Source: Persicaria tinctoria (taxonomy: Eukaryota > Streptophyta > Magnoliopsida > Caryophyllales > Polygonaceae). From it: a stretch of 64,000 bases of DNA. Positions within the stretch are counted from its first letter, which is position 1. Each line of letters opens with the position of its first letter. Position numbers and translations under genes: made by a program. This document shows positions 11,662-22,000 of the stretch, one piece after another. The notes under the pieces are model-generated. The model saw only the letters and a list, made by a program, of their open reading frames with translations, was not told the origin of the DNA and ran no database searches. The DNA is taken from the NCBI GenBank assembly GCA_037127255.1, contig JBANSL010000014.1:72337646-72401645 (forward strand), written 5' to 3'.

Positions 11662-13032
11662 CTTTTTTTTTGTACAGTAAGCAATAATAAGGAAGTCTTT
11701 ACAGAGAAAGATCATCCTTGCGAATGATGGTAGCTAGTTCCCTATTCAAAGGGAAGTTACATATAGAATCACATCTAGCAATGAAGTCAGCTGCTAAATT
11801 TGCCCCTCTAAAGCAATGACTGAAGGTTGTTGATGTGAATGCTGTGCGAATTCTTCCGATCTTCTCAATAACTCTAAGGATCTCCCATGGAATCATGACT
11901 TGGTCATTGATTGCCTTGACCACCGTAAGACTGTCTCCTTCGATTATCACTTGCGTCCAACCTCTTCGATGGGCTAGTTCTAACCTCAAACAAAAAGCAA
12001 GGGATTCAGTTAAGACTACTGATCCCTTTGGTACCTGTCTGTTGAGAATCTCAATTACTTTTCCATTCCAATCCCTAGCTATACATCCTACTTTGCAATC
12101 TCCATTTTTGTTAACCGATCCATCAACATTTATTTTGTAGACATTCCTTGGTGGCTTCTTCCATTTGATGTTCCTTCCTTGCCTCTGTATTTTATTGGGC
12201 GGTTTTATATTTTCCCCATCTTTCCAATTCTTTAAATTATCCAAGATTTGTCGTATTATGTGATGGGTAATGCTACTACTATCATTTATATTGCAATTCC
12301 TGAAAATAATATTATTCCTAGATTCCCAAATGTTTTGCCATAGAAAACATAAATCGTTAAAATTCTGGTTATTATTTTTTATTTGTTTAACATCTAGAGT
12401 ACTAGGAACAGAATTCAAATAGTTAAGAAGAGTTTTCCCTGTCTTGGCCTCATAGGCGTGGATCACAGCTTTCGTAAATTGACAGTTTTGAAAAAGGTGT
12501 AAGGAGTCCTCATCTTCCTGGTTGCACAAGAAACATTGGGAAGGGACCCTGTTAAAGTATTTGTTTAGTCGTAACTTTGTAGGTAGTGCATCCACTACTA
12601 TTTTCCAAATGAAGTTGCGAATCCCAGGAGGGACACCAAGCTTCCAAATCCACTAATGATTGTTATTAGTGGTTGCATTAATAGAATTTTGGTTTCGAGT
12701 CGAGTTAGTCTTAAAATTTCCATCCTTGTTATATTTCCAAATTAGTCTATCTTCGGCATCCCAAGTCGGAATGTCAATTGCTAGGATTTGATTGACCACT
12801 TGCGCAGGGAACATCTGAATTAGGAGTGGTTCATTCCATTTTTTGTTGGGTAAGATAAGGTTATCAACATTCATCTTAGGATCATGGTTATCTTGGAAAG
12901 GTTTAAGTGAGGTGTTCTCTATCCAGTTATTGTCCCAAATGTTGATATTTTGTCCATTCCCAATGATCCAAAGTAGACCTTGTTGGAATTGATCATTCAA
13001 TTGGATTAGTCTTCCAAATTGCCAGGACGTGT
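11662..13032 (-). mobile_element. 5'-truncated L1-type LINE on the minus strand (LINE-C)
   Basis: A 13-base target-site duplication, AAAAATTAACCCC, flanks it (11649-11661 and 13033-13045). Its poly-A tail appears as poly-T at 11663-11672. It contains the C-terminal end of ORF2 and lies inside the hairpin MITE, so the MITE is older. Compared with the other LINE relics here it is well preserved, with a single stop codon inside the retained frame. Confidence 0.8.
11699..13000 (-). pseudogene. LINE-C ORF2 C-terminus: zinc-binding and RNase H domains
   Basis: One frame is open from 13000 to 11699 except for a TAG at 12653-12655. In order it shows the WIIGNGQNINIWDNNWI segment, the GVPPGIRNFIWKI entry to the RVT zinc-binding domain, its CFLC..HLFQNC ligands, then an RNase H domain (INVDGS with the first catalytic Asp, TESLAF, IIEGDSL, and ANLAADFIAR). 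The natural stop is at 11699-11701. The reverse-transcriptase core lies upstream and was lost in 5' truncation. Confidence 0.8.
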
Positions 13033-13111
13033 AAAAATTAACCCCTTTTAATCATGCACATCCTTAAGGACGTGCATGATTTGGGGTGTATATAGCCGAA
13101 CCGAAAATTTT

Positions 13112-13455
13112 CCCTCTAAAAAATTTGTCAAATTAGTTTTTGTCATCTCATTAAATGATGCTCCTTATTTACAATCATTTTAGTAAGTTTCTATACACAT
13201 TTTTTATTATGCCATTTTTTCAAAAGACTGTAACTCAATTACTAAACATATTATAACTCAATTATCATCATTATTAACCTATAAATCATAAATTTTCGTT
13301 TTCAAAACAATGTATTCAATATCGGAAAATAAAACATTTTAATAATGTAATTATATATAAAAAAAAAAGATCCACGATGAATGTTTATTTTCTCTTTTTT
13401 TAGTTAACATGTTTATATGTTGCAACTTATTACTTTTTAAAAAAAATATGTTAAA

Positions 13456-13525
<70 letters not shown>

Positions 13526-13551
13526 CATTCTACAGTAATGAGTTATAATTG
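13112..13551. repeat. AT-rich spacer with (TA)n microsatellite
   Basis: No gene. A pure TA dinucleotide run occupies about 13459-13524. The rest is low-complexity AT-rich DNA. Confidence 0.7.
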
Positions 13552-13559
13552 ATCCCATC

Positions 13560-13801
13560 TAGACCTGTCAAAACACAACCCGACTCGGACTTATGAACAA
13601 CGTCTTTCATTTTAGAATTTTAAAATTATCGCAAAAGTATCTAATCATGATTTTTTTAATTTAAAAAACAAAAAATTGACAAATCCGAAATGGACCCGAA
13701 ACTCAGTCAAACTTGGGTTCAAGTCAACCCGGATATACCAGAAACCCGTTTTACCCGAGACCCGAAGTGACCCAACCCGGATGACCCATTTGACAGGTCT
13801 A
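13560..13801. mobile_element. hAT-type MITE
   Basis: A 242 bp element with terminal inverted repeats TAGACCTGTCAAA and TTTGACAGGTCTA and a perfect 8-base target duplication, ATCCCATC (13552-13559 and 13802-13809). An 8-base duplication with TAG-type ends is characteristic of hAT elements. It has no coding capacity. Confidence 0.8.
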
Positions 13802-13809
13802 ATCCCATC

Positions 13810-14360
13810 ACATGTGTCATATATAACCACTTATTTATTATTTTTATAATATTTTTTATAACAATTTTGAAAATAGAATGATCTATTTTTTTATTATAAA
13901 TAAATTAATTCTGTATTTATATAATTATTATTAATAATAATTTTTTATTTATTTTTGACAAGGTTCATTGTATCCCACACTTTAAAATAAATAAATTATA
14001 TCATAATATGATTAATATTTGTTATTTCATTTTTTTTGTCTTGCAAATCAGGTACATCTTTGCAAGCTTAATTGAATTAAATTTTATGTTTTGATCAACT
14101 TTTAAATATAAAAGTAAGTTTCAAATCAGGACTATTTTTTTACAATATTTTAATCATTTTTAATTCATTATATATTATTTTCTAAATTTTTGACGCGCTT
14201 TATTTAGTCCAATTTACTGCATTTGTCAATAAAGATGTAATCAATATTAAAAGTTTAGTTTTTATAATATTTTATATATAGGTTCAAGAAAAAACATTAT
14301 ATATATAGATATATATAATTAATTTTAATCTTTAAATTGTCAAATTAAAAAATAAGTTAT
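13810..14360. other. AT-rich spacer
   Basis: Low-complexity AT-rich DNA without a recognisable gene or element. Confidence 0.5.
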
Positions 14361-14817
14361 AATTTTTTTTTTATTTTTTTTGATTAGGTAATAATTCGAG
14401 GACCAGACAAGTCTGGCACCTCGAGAGGCCGACAAAGTCGGCAGACGGCGAACCGTCAAACATACAATGAGAAATAAAAACGATGCAATACAAATGCGGA
14501 AACCAAACCACCCAGTCGAACAAACGAGTCTAACCCAAAACAGCAGGGGACAACGTAGACTAAACCCGGAGCCAAGCATCACCAAGCGATGATACCGCTG
14601 GCCAGCGGTACATCAGGAGTCCCTGTGGGTGATGAAGACGAACCTCCAAGGAAATTTCCGGAACATGGAGTCGCCTCGATGCACACCGCCACGACCCCAG
14701 CCAGACCCGACACTGGACGCCAGAGCCCCAACTCAGGTTAGAACCGCCAAGAAGCAACCGGAAACGCAGCTGAGAACCACCCTGTATAAACGCACCAAAA
14801 AACCCTTTCGGGATTTT
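14361..14817 (-). mobile_element. Non-coding retroposon, copy B
   Basis: It closely parallels copy A (2226-2659): poly-T at 14361-14384, then TTAGGTAATAATTCGAGG, the AAGTCGGCAGACGGCGAA segment, and the closing CCCTTTCGGGATTT near 14815. On the minus strand it therefore ends in poly-A. A candidate short target duplication, TCAAATTA (14340-14347, 14842-14849), is weak. Confidence 0.55.
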
Positions 14818-15649
14818 AACAAGACCCCCACGGGATTTTTATCAAATTATTTCGGTTGAATTTACTCAAATTTGTCTGTCGGGCCACTTGGGCCTGAAGT
14901 ATGTGGCCTTGGGCCCAAGGCAAACAATTGGGACCGTACACCCAAAAATATATAAATAAAATTTTATTTTATTTTTTTCCTTTTTTCTTTTTTTTCTTCT
15001 GGACATTCATACAACCCCAATTGGGGAGGAATTCATGAATGCCCGATCGGAGGCACACTCCAACTGGCCGGAGGACCGACGCATTCGAAGAAGACGGAGA
15101 CCAACAAGCCGGAATCGAAACGTGAGGGGCACAAGGAAAGTCGATGCACCCCAACCAACCGAGGCGCAGAGCGACTCCACCGAGCGTGATGGAGATCTGT
15201 CGAGATGAGGAAGAAGATGGCTCGACCGGATGGATTGAACCAGGGAACCCATGGTGAGGTAGAAGAAGTCGGATTGAGTCCGAAACAACCGAAGCGACGC
15301 CGGAAAGAGGACGAATTCTCGCGACCCAACCGGAATCGAAAGCTTGTTGCAGAGATGACGGGGCAACAAAAACCCCAAGTTGGGGGTCGAATCGGATCAC
15401 GCGGAGGGCTAGCTGCTCAAACCGGTCTGAGACCAGGCCAAAATGAGACAAGAGGGGGTGAATCGGGGAGGATGCATCCGAGATTTAGGCTCCCGGTGGA
15501 GGAGTGCTCCCTCCAACAAACACCTAAGGGGAGGAGGGGGAGATGGACAATAGTACAGTGGATGGCGTGGTGGCTCCGACCACAGGAACGAAGCCATCAG
15601 CACAAGCGTAAGGGAGGCTTTAAACCTTGGTCTGCCGTGGTTGGTTAGT
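14818..15649. other. GC-richer unassigned sequence
   Basis: Several overlapping reading frames of 100-160 codons exist on both strands, but none shows a recognisable domain, and a frame open on both strands is expected in GC-rich DNA. It may be the body of an unidentified retroelement. No gene is called. Confidence 0.4.
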
Positions 15650-15756
15650 GACCTCCGAAGAGGGGTTATTTGCCTTCGAAGAGGTGGTATTCGGCCTCCG
15701 AAGAGGGGGTATTGGCCTCCGAGGAGGTGGTATTCGACCTCCAAAGAGGTGGTCGG
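15650..15756 (+). repeat. 22-bp minisatellite, about five units
   Basis: Imperfect tandem copies of GCCTCCGAAGAGGTGGTATTCG occupy this stretch; units run 20-22 bases with a few substitutions each. The block lies in the unassigned GC-richer sequence. No gene is associated with it. Confidence 0.8.
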
Positions 15757-16131
15757 AAGTCATGTTCTTCAGCCCCATTCAAGGGGTTTCTTCAAGCTCA
15801 CCCGAAGAGAGCTTTTTCTCTTCATTTTGTAAAGCCCTTTAATACAACCATAGGTTTTTGTTTCCTTCTTTTGGATTAATTGGTTTTTTTTTAATAAGAT
15901 TTTGGATTAATTGTTGATTATAGGTCTAAAACCATTTGTAAAAAATAAGTTATAAGGTTTTTCTAGCTAAGATGATTTTCGAAGGGGTAAACCATGAGAT
16001 ATAATGGGTCATGCATGCATGCATGCATGATGCTTATGAGCTAAGCCATATATTCAATCGCTCAAAGGGAGTCACGTGTCATACATTGTCCTTGAATGTC
16101 GGGAGAAAATGTTATCAAATGACATAAACCT
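15757..16131. other. Spacer with a short (ATGC)n run
   Basis: No gene. A short microsatellite of alternating ATGC lies at about 16011-16029. The remainder shows nothing I can assign. Confidence 0.5.
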
Positions 16132-16496
16132 ATGAAAAAATTCATAAAATTCAGTTTTGATGCATCAATTAATAAATACAAAGGGTGTGGTATTGAAATT
16201 AATGATCTAAATGAGCAGGGTCAAGAGTGGATTAGTGATGCCGGTTGTAGAGCTATTCAAATAAATTCAATCGCACCTTGGATGTGGTACAACGAAAACA
16301 ATCCTTTATGTTTTTTCAATTGGTTTTAGACGATGGTTTGCCACATATATTTGTGGATTTTGATTGTCAAATTGTTGAATTCTTTACCTGGAGATTAAAA
16401 ATCCGTTTGAGGAATGTGTTGAGTATTATTTTGAAGAAGGTGATATCTGAGGTTAGAGATTTTTTAGATTGCATGATTGATCTTATGGTAGGATGA
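16132..16496 (+). pseudogene. LINE RNase H relic (LINE-D)
   Basis: The frame from 16132 reads FSFDASINKYKGCGIEINDL, an RNase H opening with the first catalytic Asp. It continues after a frame change near 16280 as LDDGLPHIFVDFDCQIVEFF, matching the gl..i.vesDc segment of plant RNase H domains. The frameshift and missing C-terminus mark it as a relic. Its ends are not defined. Confidence 0.5.
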
Positions 16497-16926
16497 CAGA
16501 CAATTCAATCGCATGCTTATTTTCACACTCGAACTAGATTTGTTTCTACTTTTTAAACATTTTTATAGTTCTTCTTTATCTATTTGTTCTGATTTTCTTT
16601 GAAAATTATTATTGTTAACTAATGAGGGAGTTTTAATTTGATTTCAATAATAATCTTCTGGTATTATTTAATTTTTTTAAGCTATATAAAAATTACAATA
16701 AGATTAAGGTTATTATTTATATTTGTAGCTGAATATAGTTTGTTTATTTATTTATTTCTTTAATGTTAATGTTTTTTACATTTAAATATGAAAAAATGTT
16801 ATAATTTGATCCTCCATAATATCTTTACATTAAAGTTTTTAGTCTAAAGCATATTTTTATACTCCGTAATCGTATGTTTTATTTTTAAATCAATTAAAAA
16901 AAGGCTACAAATTAATCAGAAAACCT
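16497..16926. other. AT-rich spacer upstream of the ARM gene
   Basis: No gene or element recognised. It presumably contains the promoter of the ARM-repeat gene, but no clear TATA box can be singled out. Confidence 0.4.
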
Positions 16927-16927
16927 C

Positions 16928-17501
16928 CATGGAGACGCGGGGGAAATTGCGCAATTGCTTGACCCACCTCGTCTTCCTCAGTTCCTCTCGCTCTTTCGGG
17001 GTCTCCCTCTCGCGCTTTGTAAGTATTCTGAAATCTTGACCTCAATTTGTTGCTGATGCTGACTGAAATTAGATTCTGATTAAGAAACTAATGGAGAACT
17101 CACGAATTGTTGTTGAGCTCTCCCCCTTGTGATTTTTCTGCGTTTTGCCGATTTTGAAATGTCGTATAATCAATGACTGATGAATTTTAGGTTTTATTAT
17201 CTTTGGAATTTCAGTCGGATGTTGTTACGTCAACGTTTATCGTTTTAGGACTGAATCTGATATTCTGATTGTTTTGTTCTTGTAATTGTATTTGATTTTG
17301 GGGCAAACTATCTAATCCAAGTAAACAGTTTGGTGGAATTTCAAGTTATAAATTCATAAATAAGGATAGAAATGTCAGATTCTTGTTTTCAGCTTCTCTA
17401 TTTATGTTCCAGTTTGTCGATTGAATAGCTGTCTTGATTTCTGACTTCTTTATAGAAGAAGCATGAATTGGTATCTGATTTGAAGAATGATACTTTGCAG
17501 A
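16928..17501 (+). other. Probable 5' leader exon and intron of the ARM gene
   Basis: A GC-richer stretch at 16928-17017 ends in TTT/GTAAGT, a strong donor site. A plausible acceptor, GATACTTTGCAG, ends at 17501 just before the coding exon. This would give a 5'-UTR exon and a roughly 480 bp leader intron. A short upstream reading frame starting at 17537 would precede the main start. Inference from splice consensus only. Confidence 0.4.
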
Positions 17502-17629
17502 AGAACAGCCTCTTGTTGTGTAATTGAATCCCTCCTATGCAAATTCCTATGACTTGTTTACATGGTGAATTCGGCGACTGCTGAAAGGGAAAATAAAGAA
17601 ACCGATCTTAGCTTTGCTGGAACACTCGA

Positions 17630-18705
17630 ATGGCTGACAGATCTCTTAGTCATAGACATGTTATTGGGGGATCAGCTAGGAATCATATTCCTGAAATCGT
17701 TTCTTCGCCTTGTATGGAGACTAGGCCTTCAATTTCAGCAGTTGAAACCCAAGTGGTGAAGCTAGTTGTGGATCTGAATAGTAGTTCCATTGAGACCCAG
17801 CGAGAAGCTGCAGCTCAGATACGAATGCTTAGCAGGAACAACACGGATAACCGCATGGTGATTGGTAGCTGCGGAGCCATACCGCCGCTGGTTAGTCTGC
17901 TTCAGTCACCAGACTTTACGACTCAGGAACACGCGGTCACAGCCCTGCTTAACCTCTCTATCAATGAGAATAACAAGAGGGCCATTGTTGATGCTGGTGC
18001 AATCGAACCTCTTGTCCATGTTCTTCAAACGGGTACCCCTGAAGCTAGGGAGAACACGGCTGTCACTATCTATAGCCTTGCTAAAATTGAGGAGATCAGC
18101 ACTCTGATAGGGCACTCTGGGGCCATTGTTCCTCTGGTTGAGCTGCTGAAGAATGGGACTCCTTGGGGAAAGAAAGATGCAGTCACAGCTTTGTTCAATC
18201 TGTCCATATCCAAAGAGAACAAGATTCGAATTGTAAAGGCTGGGACCGTGAAGCTTCTCGTGGAGTTGATGGATCCGGCTGCTGGTATGGCCGACAAGGC
18301 CATTGCTGCGCTTATGGCAAATCTTGCCAGCATTGCAGAAGGGAGGGCTGCCATCAGTCAGGCTGGGGGAATTCCTATCTTAGTCGAGACTATTGAGTTG
18401 GGATCGCCTAAAGGGAAGGAGTTTGCAGCTGCAGCGCTCTGTCATCTTTGTTCAAACAGCAACCGTTGTTGTAACATGTTGCTCAAGGAAGATGCCATAC
18501 CACCTTTAATGGCTTTGCTTAATTCAGGCTCTCCTAGAGCCAAAGAGAAGGTATATGTATGTCATTGATATAGAATCAGAAAATTCGAATGAGCACTTGA
18601 TTTTTATATGACCAAACTCATGGAATTCCTTGTCCCTGATTTCAGGTGAACAAGATTCTTAAGAACTTGAGGATATACCAACATAGCAACTGCAGGAGGA
18701 AGTGA
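17630..18705 (+). CDS. Armadillo-repeat protein, PUB4-like without U-box
   Basis: Two coding exons, 17630-18550 and 18646-18705, joined in phase 0 across a 95 bp GT-AG intron, give about 326 residues. From residue 40 on it is a tandem array of armadillo repeats with typical NxxNRxxI, GAIxPLVxLL and AVTALLNLSxNxNNK signatures. It closely follows the C-terminal ARM region of plant U-box E3 ligases of the PUB4 type, but no U-box is encoded upstream. It therefore most resembles the short ARM-only proteins of that group, which serve as protein-interaction scaffolds; the partner is unknown. Start choice: ATG 17630 opens the ARM frame, while an upstream ATG at 17562 is in another frame. A young copia element sits 155 bp behind the stop. 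Confidence 0.8.
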
Positions 18706-18854
18706 TTAGTCCTATACCAGGTTTAAAGTATGTTTGATTCCCTTGACTATCACACTTGCACATGACTTTGTTGTCAAATTTAACTGTTAGAGATTGTGAA
18801 TGTTGAGATCTTCTTTATGAATTATACTCCTAGGATTATTCTTGTCAAAGGGTG
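18706..18854 (+). other. 3' region of the ARM gene up to the copia insertion
   Basis: This non-coding stretch follows the stop codon. After the copia element the same transcript region probably continues at 23360. The insertion therefore lies in the 3'-UTR or immediately downstream, in the same orientation as the gene. Confidence 0.5.
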
Positions 18855-18859
18855 CTTAT

Positions 18860-19051
18860 TGTTAATATATTGTATATATTTAATTAAGTTTGTTTTTCTG
18901 TTCAGTTTTTATATCCTACAAACTAGGTAGACTTAGTCTAAGTTAGTTGAGATTTTCTCCACCATCTCCTCCTCAACTCATGCCTTGTACTGCTATATAT
19001 TTGGAACGTTTACACTGATAATAAATCAGCTTTTGGTTCATCTATCTAACA
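18860..19051 (+). repeat. Copia-1 left LTR
   Basis: TGTTAATATATTG to TCTATCTAACA, 192 bp, with TG..CA ends. It contains a TATA-like CTGCTATATATTTGG in its second half and ends next to the primer site. Identical by eye to the right LTR. Confidence 0.9.
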
Positions 19052-19068
19052 TGGTATCAAGAGCAAGG
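19052..19068 (+). other. Copia-1 primer-binding site
   Basis: TGGTATCAAGAGCAAGG follows the LTR directly. It matches the plant copia initiator-Met tRNA primer site TGGTATCAGAGC with one extra A, as is frequent in copia elements. Confidence 0.8.
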
Positions 19069-19084
19069 TTTTGATTTTTTCCTG

Positions 19085-22000
19085 GTGTCCCTCCTCCTCC
19101 AAGCGATGGCCACCTCTTTACCCTCTGGGCAAATTCCTAACCCTGGAGAACCAAACAAACCCTTCCAAATAATCAATTTCCAAAATTGCCTCAAACTCAC
19201 ACCCACTAATTACATTACTTGGCTTAATCCAATCCGTTCTCTTTTGATTGGCCATGGACTCCTCTCCTATGTTGATGGCTCGATCTCAGAACCCACCAAG
19301 ACCATCACCACTAATGGTCAGTCGTCGCCCAATTCCGCCCACACTACTTGGCTTCGCCAAGATCAACTCCTCAAGGGTGGACTGATTGGCACACTCTCTC
19401 CCTCCGTCGCCTCTCTAGTGACCCGGGCATCCACCTCGCAGCAAGTTTGGAAGACCCTGGAGGATACCTACGCCAACCCTTCCAGAGCCCACATCGGTCT
19501 CCTCAAGGAGAAGCTCAACTCTACAACCAAAGGATCATCCTCCATCACAGAATTTATGCATCAAATCTCCGGGAACGCGGACCTCTTGGCCTCGCTTGGG
19601 AAGCCTCAAGATCCCGAGGACATTACCGACGCTGTCCTCAAAGGTCTGGATGCCTCGTATCAGTCCGTCATTGATGGTGTAAAGGCTCGAGATACGCCCA
19701 TCGACTTCCCGACCCTTCATCAAAAACTCCTAACCCATGAAACCTTTCTCCAGTACAAATCCAACCCTTCTCCCTTCCCGGCTTCTGCCATGGCCGCCCA
19801 ATCTGGCTACCGTCCTCCCAAGGGCAGAGGCAAGCCTCAGCCGTCTCCTTCCACTCCTCCGCCTTTTGATCACCACCGCCCACCGTCTCCAGTTGCACCC
19901 ACCGCCCCACCATCTCGCCCACCTCCCAAACCCTTCCTCGGTCGCTGCCAATGGTGCAAGACTCAAGGCCATGTCCTCGCCCACTGCCAAGCCTTCCGTT
20001 TGATAGCCCCTAACCTCCGCCCACCGGCCAACTATCCTCCCTCCCATAGCCCGCAGGCTCACGCAACCTCTGTTCATGCCTCTTCTCCACCCCAGCCACA
20101 GTGGATGTTGGATAGTGGATCAACTCACCATGTGGCAAAAGACCTCGACATCCTTGCCGAACATTATCCCTACGACGGAACGGATGAGCTCCAAGTTGGT
20201 AATGGTTTGGGTCTCCCAATTTCTAACATTGGAAACACTTTTTTACATTCTTCATCCAAACGTTTTAATGTTGATAATGTTTTGCATGTTCCTCATATTG
20301 CTAAAAATATTTTGTCAGTCTCCGAATTCACTACTCAAAACCAAGTTGAAATCTCATTTAAACCTACTTGTTTTGTTGTGAAGGATCTCTACTCGGGAAA
20401 TATCCTTCTTAGTGGCCCCGTCTCCGCCGGACTATACACTTGGCCTTCCTCCACTTCACCGACTGCATTCACGCTTCGCCGCTCACTTGGGACGGCTTGG
20501 CACCATCGTCTCGGCCACCCCTCAGCTTCTACTTTTCGTCTTTATAATTCTTTCCTGCCTAGTGGTGAATTGAACTCTTGTGTGGATTTTTGCAATGCTT
20601 GTTCTATCAATAAGGCCCACAAACTTCCTTTTCATGCTTCTACTATTACGTCTTCCGCACCACTTGAAGTTATATTTTCTGATGTTTGGACTTGCCCGGT
20701 TTTATCTTTTGATGGGTTTAAATATTATATTATTTTTGTTGATCATTTCACGAAATATATATGGTTTTATCCCCTCAAAAACAAATCGGATGTATTTCCC
20801 ATCTTTGTCAAATTCAAAGCATTGGTGGAAAACAAATTCAACTCCAAAATCAAAACTTTTTATTCTGACAATGGAGGGGAATTTATAGCTTTACGCTCCT
20901 TCCTCGCCTCAAACGGAATCTCTCATCTCACCTCACCGCCCCACACTCCACAACACAATGGCTTTGCCGAACGTCGACATAGACACATTGTGGAAACCGG
21001 CCTTTCTCTTCTCTCCCACTCAAGCATGCCACACAAATTTTGGCCTCTTGCCTTTCAAACGGCAGTTTATTTAATTAATAGAATGCCGACTCCAACTCTC
21101 CATAACAACTCCCCTTTTTATACAATTTTTGGAACAATTCCCAATTATCATAAATTAAAATGTTTTGGATGTTTGTGTTTTCCATGGTTGAGACCCTACA
21201 CCATTACCAAAATGGAACCGAACTCTGCCCCGTGTGTTTTTGTGGGTTACTCTCTAACCCAAAGTGCATACTATTGTCTCGATCCCAAATCATATAAATT
21301 ATATACTTCACGCCATGTGACTTTTGTGGAATCCACTTTCCCATTTGCTACACTTAGCCCACCTCCACGCAGTCCCACCCCCTCCCTGGCCCACCTTGGA
21401 CCCATCTCCTCAAGCCCACTCCCTACCGCTACTTCCACAAATGACGTCCCCAATCCTGCTCCCAATTTACAACAACCCTCTCCTCCCATACCGCCGACCA
21501 CGTCCTCCTCTCGCCCTCCCCCACTCACCCCTCCCGTCCGTCAAATTGTCACCCGCTCCATGAATCAAATATCCAAACCTCTCACCAGGCTAAACCTTCA
21601 TGCCATGGTCACCCCTTCCGAGCCGCAAAACATCACTCAGGCCCTCAAACACCCGGATTGGCGCCAGGCCATGACCGATGAGTACACTGCCCTCCTCTCG
21701 AACAATACATGGACCCTTGTCCCTCGCCACACCGCCTCCAATGTGGTGGGGTGCAAATGGGTTTTTCGGGTCAAAACCAACCCTGACGGTTCTCTCGATA
21801 AACTCAAAGCACGCCTCGTGGCCAAGGGTTTCCATCAGCGCCCCGGTTGTGACTTCACTGAGACTTTTAGTCCCGTTATCAAGCCGGTCACTGTTCGCAC
21901 TGTTCTTACTTTAGCAGTTCAATCCGGTTGGAAGCTCCGCCAAGTTGACATTAACAATGCCTTTCTTCAAGGTACTCTCGACGAAGATGTTTTTATGGAA

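Larger units (their letters stand above)
11548..13111. mobile_element. Hairpin MITE interrupted by a LINE
   Basis: The ends are inverted repeats of roughly 35 bp: AAAATTTTTGGGTGTTGCTA at 11548 against the complement of TATAGCCGAACCGAAAATTT ending near 13111, and GATACACCACAAATCA against TGATTTGGGGTGTATA. Each arm carries its own palindrome around TCCTTAAGGA (about 11600 and 13065). Removing the LINE at 11662-13032 and one target duplication leaves a unit of about 180 bp. The element at 61792-61918 shares the ACACCACAAATCAC end. Confidence 0.55.

Noticed and set aside
13459..13524. CRISPR-like or regulatory repeat
   Set aside because: It is a simple (TA)n microsatellite; no spaced repeats of CRISPR type occur anywhere in the window.
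15007..15744. Several overlapping frames of 98-160 codons on both strands
   Set aside because: No domain or splice support; GC-rich DNA opens such frames on both strands by chance.
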